Part shown: in pieces, positions 1 to 5,273 of the stretch
Layout of the letters: each line of letters starts with the position of its first letter
Position numbering within the stretch: position 1 is the stretch's first letter
DNA from: Deltaproteobacteria bacterium
Lineage (GTDB): Bacteria > Myxococcota > XYA12-FULL-58-9 > JAUUZB01
Direction: 5' to 3'
Assembly: GCA_030590185.1 (NCBI GenBank)
Contig: JAUUZB010000246.1
Location: 1-6,491, forward strand
DNA: 6,491 nt
Translations under genes and position numbers: made by a program
Notes under the pieces: model-generated
Seen by the model: only the letters and a program-made list of their open reading frames with translations
Database searches by the model: none
What the model was told of the DNA's origin: nothing

Positions 1-1113
1 CGGCCGGCCCACGCCATGTTCGAGCAGTGGCACCCGCTCGGCTGCGTCGGCATCGTCAGCGCCTTCAACTTCCCGGTGGCGGTTTGGGCCTGGAACGCTG
101 CGCTGGCGGCGGTCTGCGGCGACGTCATGATCTGGAAGCCCTCCTCCAAAACGCCCGTCACCGCCATCGCGGTGCAGAAGATCGCCGACCGGGTGATGGC
201 CGAGCACGGCTTCGGCGGCGTCATGGGCCTGGTGGTCGGCTCCGGCCGAACCGTCGGCGAGACCATGCTGCACGACAAGCGCGTGCAGCTGATCTCCGCG
301 ACCGGCTCCACCCGCGTCGGCCGGCACGTCGGCACCGTGGTCGCCGAGCGTTTTGGCAGCACCATCCTCGAGCTCGGCGGCAACAACGCCGTGGTCGTGA
401 TGGAGGACGCCGACCTCGACATCACCCTGCCCGGGGTGGTGTTCGGCTCGGTGGGAACCACCGGCCAACGCTGCACCTCCACCCGGCGCCTGCTGCTTCA
501 CAAGCCCATCGCCGCGGACTTCACCCAGCGACTCAAGAACGCCTACGAGCAGGTGCGCATCGGCGATCCCCTCGACCCGAACACCCTGATGGGGCCCATG
601 GTCGACCGCGGCGCGGTCGAGGAAATGCAGGCGGCCCTGGTCAAAATCAAAGAACAGGGCGGCGAGGTGATCTACGGCGGCGAGGAGCTGTCGGGGGACG
701 ATTACCCGGGCGGCTGCTACGTCAAGCCCTGCCTGGTCAAGGCCACCAACGACATGGAGATCGTACAGGACGAAACCTTCGCCCCGATCCTCTACCTGAT
801 CGAGGTCGACGACATCGACGACGCCATCGCCAAGCAGAACGGCGTGCCCCAGGGCCTGTCGAGCGCCATCTTCACCAACTCCATGCGTTGGGCCCAACGC
901 TTCCTGTCGGAGGTCGGCTCCGACTGCGGCATCGCCAACGTCAACATTGGCACCAGCGGCGCCGAGATTGGCGGCGCCTTCGGCGGTGAGAAGGAGACCG
1001 GCGGCGGCCGCGAAGCCGGCTCCGACTCTTGGAAGGCCTACATGCGGCGGCAAACCCAGACCGTCAACTGGTCCGCGGAGCTGCCCCTCGCCCAAGGGAT
1101 TAAGTTCGGATGA
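1..1113 (+). CDS. amaB: ALDH7-family aldehyde dehydrogenase (probable L-piperidine-6-carboxylate / alpha-aminoadipic semialdehyde dehydrogenase), 5' partial
   Basis: The reading frame is open from the first base, so the gene starts upstream; the ATG at 16 is internal. About 370 residues are visible out of roughly 500 usual for the family, so part of the N-terminal NAD-binding domain is missing. Counting from the first codon, the general-base Glu of ELGGNN is residue 124 and the catalytic Cys of GQRCTSTRR is residue 158 (codon 472-474). The C-terminus carries the ALDH7A1-type signature GSDCGIANVNIGTSGAEIGG, then GGEKETGGGREAGSDSWK, MRRQTQT and a final LAQGIKFG. This separates it from succinate-semialdehyde, betaine and non-phosphorylating glyceraldehyde-3-phosphate dehydrogenases. 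Family enzymes oxidise alpha-aminoadipic semialdehyde (in equilibrium with piperidine-6-carboxylate) to alpha-aminoadipate with NAD+ in lysine/pipecolate breakdown, in the cytosol. The substrate is inferred from family. The stop overlaps the pgk start by ATGA, so the two are probably co-translated. Confidence 0.88.
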   Translation, partial: RPAHAMFEQWHPLGCVGIVSAFNFPVAVWAWNAALAAVCGDVMIWKPSSKTPVTAIAVQKIADRVMAEHGFGGVMGLVVGSGRTVGETMLHDKRVQLISATGSTRVGRHVGTVVAERFGSTILELGGNNAVVVMEDADLDITLPGVVFGSVGTTGQRCTSTRRLLLHKPIAADFTQRLKNAYEQVRIGDPLDPNTLMGPMVDRGAVEEMQAALVKIKEQGGEVIYGGEELSGDDYPGGCYVKPCLVKATNDMEIVQDETFAPILYLIEVDDIDDAIAKQNGVPQGLSSAIFTNSMRWAQRFLSEVGSDCGIANVNIGTSGAEIGGAFGGEKETGGGREAGSDSWKAYMRRQTQTVNWSAELPLAQGIKFG

Positions 1114-2306
1114 AAGGCGTCAAACGCATAACCGACCTCGACCTCGAGGGTCACCGGCTGCTGTTGCGGCTCGACCTCAACGTGCCGCTCAGGGATGGCC
1201 AGATCACCTCGGAGGCGCGCATCCGCGCCGCCCTGCCCACCATCCGCCACGCCCTAGAGGCGGGGGCTGGGTTGGTGCTCTGCTCCCACCTCGGGCGGCC
1301 CAAGGGCAAGCCGGTGCCGGAGATGGGCCTCGAGCCGGTCGGCGCCAGGTTGTCCGAGATCCTCAACACCGACGTGCTGCTCGCCGATGACTGCATCGGT
1401 GACGGGGTCAAGGCGCTGGTCACGAATCTGCGCCCGGGTGGCATCGTCCTGCTCGAAAACCTGCGCTTTCGGGCGGGTGAAAAGAAAAACGATCCGGACT
1501 TCGCCCGAGCGCTCGCCGCACCGTTTGACCTGAAGGCGGACGCCTACGTCAACGACGCCTTCGGCTCCTGCCACCGCGCCCACGCCTCCATCGTCGGCGT
1601 GGTGGAGCTTTTCGAGAACAGGGCGGCCGGCTTTCTCCTCGAAAAGGAGCTCGAGGCGATCGGCAAGCTGATCGACTCGCCGCAAGAGCCGTTCGTGGCG
1701 GTGGTCGGCGGCGCCAAGGTGGCCGATAAGCTCGGCATCCTCGAGGCGCTGCTCGGCCGGGTGCAGACCCTCTGTATCGGTGGGGCGATGGCCTACACCT
1801 TCCTGAATGCTTCGAACCACAGCATCGGCTCCTCGCGACTCGAGGAGGGCCACCTGCAGGCGGCCAAGAATCTCCTGACCATGGCCGAACGACGCGGGGT
1901 CGAGGTGATCCTGCCGATCGACCACGTGGTGGCCGAGGAGTTCGAGGCCCACTCCCCGCCGATCATCGTCGAGCAGGCATCCATCGGCGCCGGGCAGATC
2001 GGCATGGACATCGGACCGAAGACGCGCACCAAGATCGTCTCCGCGGTGAGCGGCGCCAAGACCGTGTTCTGGAACGGTCCCATGGGCGTCTTCGAGTGGG
2101 AGTCATTCGCGGCCGGGACCAAAGCGGTGGCGGAAGCGGTCGCCGGGACCGACGGCTACACGGTGGTCGGCGGCGGCGACTCGGTGGCGGCCATCGAGGC
2201 GGCGGGGGTGGTCAAGCAGATCGACCACGTCTCCACCGGTGGCGGCGCCAGCCTGGAACTGTTGCAAAAAGAGACACTACCTGGAATCGAGGCCCTGGAG
2301 TCCTGA
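1110..2306 (+). CDS. pgk: Phosphoglycerate kinase
   Basis: This cytosolic glycolytic/gluconeogenic enzyme transfers phosphate between 1,3-bisphosphoglycerate and ADP. The 398-residue length is normal for bacterial Pgk. Visible motifs in order are RLDLNVPL (20-27) for 3-phosphoglycerate binding, SHLGRPKG (59-66), LLENLRF (114-120), NDAFGSCHRAHAS (148-160), GGAKVADK (200-207) with the conserved Lys203, NGPMGVFE (322-329), GGGDSVAA (354-361) and the nucleotide-phosphate loop STGGGASLELL (375-385). No key residue is missing; GSCHRAHAS replaces the commoner GTAHRAHAS, a mild variation. The start overlaps the upstream ALDH stop (ATGA, 1110-1113). An AAGGGA at 1094-1099, inside the end of the ALDH gene, is a plausible ribosome binding site 10 nt before the ATG. 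The gene lies 10 nt before tpiA and is almost certainly in the same transcript. Confidence 0.98.
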   Translation: MKGVKRITDLDLEGHRLLLRLDLNVPLRDGQITSEARIRAALPTIRHALEAGAGLVLCSHLGRPKGKPVPEMGLEPVGARLSEILNTDVLLADDCIGDGVKALVTNLRPGGIVLLENLRFRAGEKKNDPDFARALAAPFDLKADAYVNDAFGSCHRAHASIVGVVELFENRAAGFLLEKELEAIGKLIDSPQEPFVAVVGGAKVADKLGILEALLGRVQTLCIGGAMAYTFLNASNHSIGSSRLEEGHLQAAKNLLTMAERRGVEVILPIDHVVAEEFEAHSPPIIVEQASIGAGQIGMDIGPKTRTKIVSAVSGAKTVFWNGPMGVFEWESFAAGTKAVAEAVAGTDGYTVVGGGDSVAAIEAAGVVKQIDHVSTGGGASLELLQKETLPGIEALES

Positions 2307-2312
2307 GGGGAG
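2306..2312 (+). promoter_or_regulatory. Ribosome binding site fixing the tpiA start
   Basis: AGGGGAG begins at the last base of the pgk stop codon and ends 4 nt before the ATG at 2317; the purine run continues to 2314. It supports the ATG at 2317 over an in-frame ATG at 2239, which lies within pgk and would add 26 residues without family similarity. Confidence 0.75.
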
Positions 2313-2316
2313 AGCC

Positions 2317-3078
2317 ATGTCACGTCGTCAATTAATCGCCGGCAACTGGAAAATGAACAAAACCGTCAGCGAGGCGCTGGCGTTGGTGCGCGATCTCAAG
2401 CGCCTGGTCGCCTCGGTGCGGGATTGTGACATCATGATCACGCCGCCCTACCCGGCGTTGCACCCCGTGGCCAAGCGCCTCGAGGACTCGAACATTCAGC
2501 TCGGGGCCCAGGAGCTTCACCCGGAGGACTCGGGCGCCTTCACCGGCGCGGTCTCCGGGCCGATGCTCAAGGAGGTTGGTTGCCAGTACGTGCTGGTCGG
2601 TCACTCCGAACGCCGTCAGATCTTCGGTGAAACGCTGGAGTCGGCCCGCCAACGCATGGCGGCGGTCTTTCGGGCTGAGCTCATGCCCGTTCTCTGCATC
2701 GGGGAGACCCTCGAAGAGCGCGAAGCGGGGCGCACCATGGACGTGGTCGGCGAGCAGCTGGTCAGCGCCATCGAGGGGCTCGGCATGCCGGAGCTACACA
2801 AGACGGTCATCGCCTACGAGCCGGTCTGGGCCATCGGCACCGGCAAGGTCGCCACCCCGGAGCAGGCCCAGGAAGTGCACGGCGTGATCCGCGAGCAGAT
2901 ACGGCGACTCGACCCGGACCTCGGCGAACAGATGCGTATCCTCTACGGCGGTAGCGTCAAGCCGAGCAACGCCCACGAGCTGTTGCACCAACCGGACATC
3001 GACGGTGCCCTGGTCGGCGGCGCGAGCCTCGAAGCGGAGTCCTTCGCCGGCATCGTCAAGGGCCGACGGCCGGCCTAG
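2317..3078 (+). CDS. tpiA: Triosephosphate isomerase
   Basis: This enzyme interconverts dihydroxyacetone phosphate and glyceraldehyde 3-phosphate in the cytosol. From the ATG at 2317 it is 253 residues, the usual length. It begins SRRQLIAGNWKMNKT with the phosphate-binding Asn10 and Lys12. It then shows the electrophile His96 in VGHSERR (94-100), the catalytic base Glu168 in AYEPVWAIGTGKVA (166-179, base plus flexible loop 6), YGGSV (210-214) and the phosphate-binding Gly-Gly in ALVGGASL (231-238). The N-terminus matches the family exactly from this ATG, so the in-frame upstream ATG at 2239 is rejected. One oddity is that the usual AQN motif near the dimer interface reads AQE (64-66). It sits 10 nt after pgk and is probably translated from the same mRNA. 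Confidence 0.98.
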   Translation: MSRRQLIAGNWKMNKTVSEALALVRDLKRLVASVRDCDIMITPPYPALHPVAKRLEDSNIQLGAQELHPEDSGAFTGAVSGPMLKEVGCQYVLVGHSERRQIFGETLESARQRMAAVFRAELMPVLCIGETLEEREAGRTMDVVGEQLVSAIEGLGMPELHKTVIAYEPVWAIGTGKVATPEQAQEVHGVIREQIRRLDPDLGEQMRILYGGSVKPSNAHELLHQPDIDGALVGGASLEAESFAGIVKGRRPA

Positions 3079-3084
3079 GAGAGG
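3077..3084 (+). other. Orphan Shine-Dalgarno-like sequence after tpiA
   Basis: AGGAGAGG overlaps the tpiA stop codon and is a near-ideal ribosome binding sequence. No ATG, GTG or TTG follows at a normal distance; the first ATG is at 3117, 32 nt downstream. It could serve a non-standard start, be a remnant of a lost gene start, or be chance. Confidence 0.35.
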
Positions 3085-3116
3085 CACGCAGCACCGCGGA
3101 GATCGCGCGCCTGCGG

Positions 3117-3215
3117 ATGAGCCCACTGGCGCACCTTCTGTTCCTACTCTTTATTTGGTTCGCACTGATCCGGGTGATGGTACGACAGCCAGCGCCAAGA
3201 GAGGCGACGCCATGA
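3117..3215 (+). CDS. Possible 32-residue single-pass membrane micro-protein
   Basis: An ATG at 3117 opens a 32-codon frame, MSPLAHLLFLLFIWFALIRV followed by MVRQPAPREATP and a TGA at 3213-3215. Residues 4-20 form one strongly hydrophobic helix. The Arg residues at 19 and 23 follow it, which suggests the C-terminus faces the cytoplasm. I do not recognise the family. The stop overlaps the next gene's start by ATGA (3212-3215), the same junction seen twice elsewhere in this window and the best argument that it is real. It lies where secG often follows tpiA, but it is too short and has one helix, not the two of SecG. Against it, the nearest purine-rich site (GGAGA, 3098-3102) is 14 nt from the ATG, and only about 20 of 32 codons end in G or C, fewer than in neighbouring genes. 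Confidence 0.42.
   Translation: MSPLAHLLFLLFIWFALIRVMVRQPAPREATP
3198..3204 (+). promoter_or_regulatory. Ribosome binding site fixing the start of the 472-residue protein
   Basis: AGAGAGG ends 7 nt before the ATG at 3212. It supports this start over the in-frame ATG at 3005, which lies inside tpiA and would add 69 residues of low-complexity translation. Confidence 0.7.
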
Positions 3216-4630
3216 TTGACGAGCGGGACGAAAAACGGCTGATCAAGGTGCTCACCGAGCTGTTTGGCCAATCCGTAGAGCAGGCCCGGATCATCGGCAC
3301 CACCGGGGTCTTCCCCAGCTACCTAGCGCTGCTCGACGACCGCGCGCTGCTGTTGCAGAGACGCCTGGGGGAGCTCAAGGCCTCCGGTGAGTATCGCTAC
3401 CACGAGACCGATCGGATCGGGATCGTGCAGGGCTACGGCGGGCCGGAGCTGCACGCCGAGGTCGACGGTCTCAAGCGCGACGTGGGGGATCTCACCGAGG
3501 AAGACGCCGCCGAGATCAAACGCCGTTTCTCCGGGCCGAGCGCCCCACCGGCGCCGGAGCCCACACCGAGGGGCACACCAACGCCGGCGCCGGAGCCCAC
3601 ACCGGGGTCCACACCAACGTCGGCGCCGAGGCAAACGCCCGCGGCCGCGGCCGGGCCCGTCGAGCCCGAGGTGGGATCGGAGACCGGCGACCTCGACGCG
3701 TTGTTCGAGACCGATGGCGATGCGGCTGGGGTCGAGGCGGACGGACCGAAGGTGTCGTTCGGCCTCGACGACCTCGCCGCTGACGACGACCGGGAGGACT
3801 CGACCCGGCGGAAGCCACCACCCCCATCACCAGCCGCCGCGCCACGGGCCCGGCGCCCCCCTGCACCACCGACGCTGCCCGCGCCGGCCGAAGCACCGGA
3901 ACCTCCCGAGCCAGACCAACCGGCCGCCGCCGCCCCCACCCGACCGCGAAAAAAACGCAGCCGGCGTGGCACCCTTCTCCTCGTCGGTGGCGCTGCCTTC
4001 GTGCTGTTCCACGCCGGCGCCTTTGACGACGACTGGTACGCCTACCCGCCGCTCGATGGCGAGCTGATCGTGGTCTACAGCACCTGGGGGACCCTGTTCG
4101 GCTTCGACATCGAGCCACAGGTGGTGATCGCCGGCGAGCCGCTGGTGCTGCCGGTCTTCAATCGGGTGATCCGCGTGCCCACGCAAAGCTCGCTCCTGTT
4201 CGAGGGCCAGGCTGATACCGAGGGCCCGGGGGCCTGGTCCGGCCGCACCCGCGAGGGGATCACCGTATCGTTCGAACGCCTCGAATTGACCTTCGGCCCC
4301 GTCCCGGTGCAGGTGGCCGCGGCGATTGCCCTGCACGGACCGGGCGGGGCGTACGTCGATGCGGTTGCCCACCTCGCACCGGCCGTGTTGAACGACACCC
4401 TCGGCCGCCGGGACCTCGCTGACCTGGCGCGGCCGGACGGCATGGAGCGATTTCTCGAGGAGGCCCGCGCCGCCCTCAACGAAGAGTTGCAGGCTCGGTA
4501 CGTGCGGCTCACCGCCATCGCCGCGAGCCCGCCCCGGCTCGGTGACGAAGCACAGACGTTACTCGAGCACCTGTCGGCGGCAACAGCGAACGGCCGGGCC
4601 GACGCACCGGACGCGGAGGTGGCGCCATGA
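3212..4630 (+). CDS. Membrane protein with helical N-terminal region, Pro-rich linker and diverged SPFH/band 7-like domain
   Basis: I do not recognise a named family. The 472 residues divide into four parts. Residues 1-106 are charged and look helical (for example YLALLDDRALLLQRRLGELK at 37-56). Residues 107-247 form a low-complexity linker rich in Pro, Ala and acid, with a 12-residue repeat and an acidic patch (156-196). RPRKKRSRR (244-252) precedes a single membrane helix (253-271), so by the positive-inside rule the N-terminus is cytoplasmic. Residues 272-472 are extracytoplasmic: a strand-rich part (283-370) ending VPVQVAAAIALHG, then helices (385-430) ending QARYVRLTAIAAS. That order resembles SPFH/band 7 proteins and parallels the downstream protein (IAL strand, helices, final strand). 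The layout recalls HflK, which has a disordered N-terminus, one helix and an SPFH domain, but similarity is weak. ATGA overlaps on both sides imply coupled translation. SPFH assignment is inference; the architecture is seen directly. Confidence 0.85.
   Translation: MIDERDEKRLIKVLTELFGQSVEQARIIGTTGVFPSYLALLDDRALLLQRRLGELKASGEYRYHETDRIGIVQGYGGPELHAEVDGLKRDVGDLTEEDAAEIKRRFSGPSAPPAPEPTPRGTPTPAPEPTPGSTPTSAPRQTPAAAAGPVEPEVGSETGDLDALFETDGDAAGVEADGPKVSFGLDDLAADDDREDSTRRKPPPPSPAAAPRARRPPAPPTLPAPAEAPEPPEPDQPAAAAPTRPRKKRSRRGTLLLVGGAAFVLFHAGAFDDDWYAYPPLDGELIVVYSTWGTLFGFDIEPQVVIAGEPLVLPVFNRVIRVPTQSSLLFEGQADTEGPGAWSGRTREGITVSFERLELTFGPVPVQVAAAIALHGPGGAYVDAVAHLAPAVLNDTLGRRDLADLARPDGMERFLEEARAALNEELQARYVRLTAIAASPPRLGDEAQTLLEHLSAATANGRADAPDAEVAP
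3548..3632 (+). repeat. 36-nt in-frame tandem repeat in the Pro-rich linker
   Basis: Two full copies (3548-3583 and 3584-3619) differ at about three bases, and a third, degraded partial copy starts at 3620. Because 36 nt equals 12 codons the frame is kept, giving repeated PAPEPTP-type peptide in the linker (from about residue 113). This is consistent with slippage or recombination expanding a flexible spacer. Confidence 0.85.
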
Positions 4631-5223
4631 GATTCGTCGCCTGGATCATCCTCCTGGTCGCCGCCTTCTGGGCGCTGGCGGTAGAAACGGTCGAGCCGAG
4701 TGAGCTGGGCGTCACCATCGATGGGGGCAGCCCGAGCGAGATTTACTCCGTCGGCAGCCACGTTGTGCCGGCGCTGCTGTACGATTTCACGACCCTACCG
4801 GGCGCGCTCCACTACCTGCGCTTCGACGACGACCAACGCCTCACCCTCGACACCCCGGACGATGGAAGCCTGAGGGTCGAGGTCTCAATCGCCCTGCGCG
4901 CCCGGCGCAGGCGGGCCAGCGATCTCGACCGCTACCCCCTCGACCTCGCCCTCAACGCTCGGTTGCGCCCGATCCTCGAGGTGTCGCTGTTGGAGGTGCT
5001 GTACCAGGCGTCCGCGGCCGACCTTCGTGATCCAGACATTCGACGGGAGCTGGCAACGCGGGCCGAGATCGCTGGCTCAGAGCGACTCACCGAGCTCGGC
5101 TTCGAGCTCCGCGATATCCAAATCACGAGCGTCACGGCCGACACCGCCACCGAGTCGGCGCTCGAGACAGCCGGCATCGCGGCCGTCCGCGCCGCGCTGG
5201 CCGTGTCTCCACCAGCGCCCTAA
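4627..5223 (+). CDS. Membrane-anchored diverged SPFH/band 7-like protein (HflC-like layout)
   Basis: The 198 residues begin with an uncleaved-looking anchor, MRF followed by a hydrophobic helix (about 4-19), placing the rest outside the cytoplasm. What follows matches the order of an SPFH domain: VEPSELGVTIDGG (22-34, compare the 'GE.GV..RFG' strand of HflC and prohibitins), VGSHVVPALLYDF (42-54), a strand LRVEVSIALRAR (82-93), then helices with RPILEVSLLEVL (114-125) and a closing GFELRDIQITSV (158-169), typical of the end of band 7 domains. HflC-type proteins are longer, about 330 residues, and carry a further coiled coil; this one stops soon after the domain. The start is well defined: GGAGGT at 4615-4620 lies 6 nt before the ATG, which overlaps the upstream stop by ATGA. 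A heteromeric complex with the upstream protein is inferred from coupling and shared fold. Its substrate or partner is unknown. Confidence 0.85.
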   Translation: MRFVAWIILLVAAFWALAVETVEPSELGVTIDGGSPSEIYSVGSHVVPALLYDFTTLPGALHYLRFDDDQRLTLDTPDDGSLRVEVSIALRARRRRASDLDRYPLDLALNARLRPILEVSLLEVLYQASAADLRDPDIRRELATRAEIAGSERLTELGFELRDIQITSVTADTATESALETAGIAAVRAALAVSPPAP

Positions 5224-5238
5224 CCTCCACAGCCCCGG

Positions 5239-5267
5239 TTGTCGCGCCCGCGGGTCTGCTGCACAAT
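5239..5267 (+). promoter_or_regulatory. Possible promoter giving a leaderless or near-leaderless cyclase transcript
   Basis: TTGTCG (5239-5244) and CACAAT (5262-5267) each match four of six bases of the sigma-70 -35 and -10 consensus, with a 17-nt spacer. Initiation about 7 nt after the -10 would fall at the cyclase ATG (5274). No Shine-Dalgarno sequence precedes that ATG, which fits a leaderless start. The match is modest and the organism's sigma factor is unknown. Confidence 0.35.
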
Positions 5268-5273
5268 CCAGCC

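Noticed and set aside
16..18. ATG at 16 as the start of the aldehyde dehydrogenase
   Set aside because: The frame is open to base 1 and family members have well over 100 residues before this point; the ATG is internal.
27..989. A 320-residue frame overlapping the aldehyde dehydrogenase
   Set aside because: It is an Arg/His-rich alternate-frame translation; the ALDH7 frame carries the catalytic motifs throughout.
1254..1952. A 232-residue open frame on the minus strand opposite pgk
   Set aside because: It is a mirror of the GC-rich pgk codons, shows no family motif or convincing start, and lies wholly within a well-supported gene.
2239..2316. Upstream in-frame start for tpiA
   Set aside because: The 26 extra residues do not match the family, lie largely within pgk, and the purine-rich site points to the ATG at 2317.
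3138..3183. A promoter in the AT-richer patch before the SPFH-like pair
   Set aside because: TTTATT and TTGGTT occur, but no -35/-10 pair at 16-18 nt spacing matches well, and the low GC is explained by hydrophobic codons of the micro-ORF.
3005..3211. Upstream in-frame start for the 472-residue protein, inside tpiA
   Set aside because: The extra 69 residues are low-complexity alternate-frame translation of tpiA and spacer, and AGAGAGG marks the ATG at 3212.
3117..3215. secG or a SecG-like protein after tpiA
   Set aside because: The product has one membrane helix and 32 residues; SecG has two helices and is about twice as long.
5224..5273. A transcription terminator between the SPFH-like pair and the cyclase
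   Set aside because: I found no stable GC hairpin followed by a T run in this 50-nt gap.
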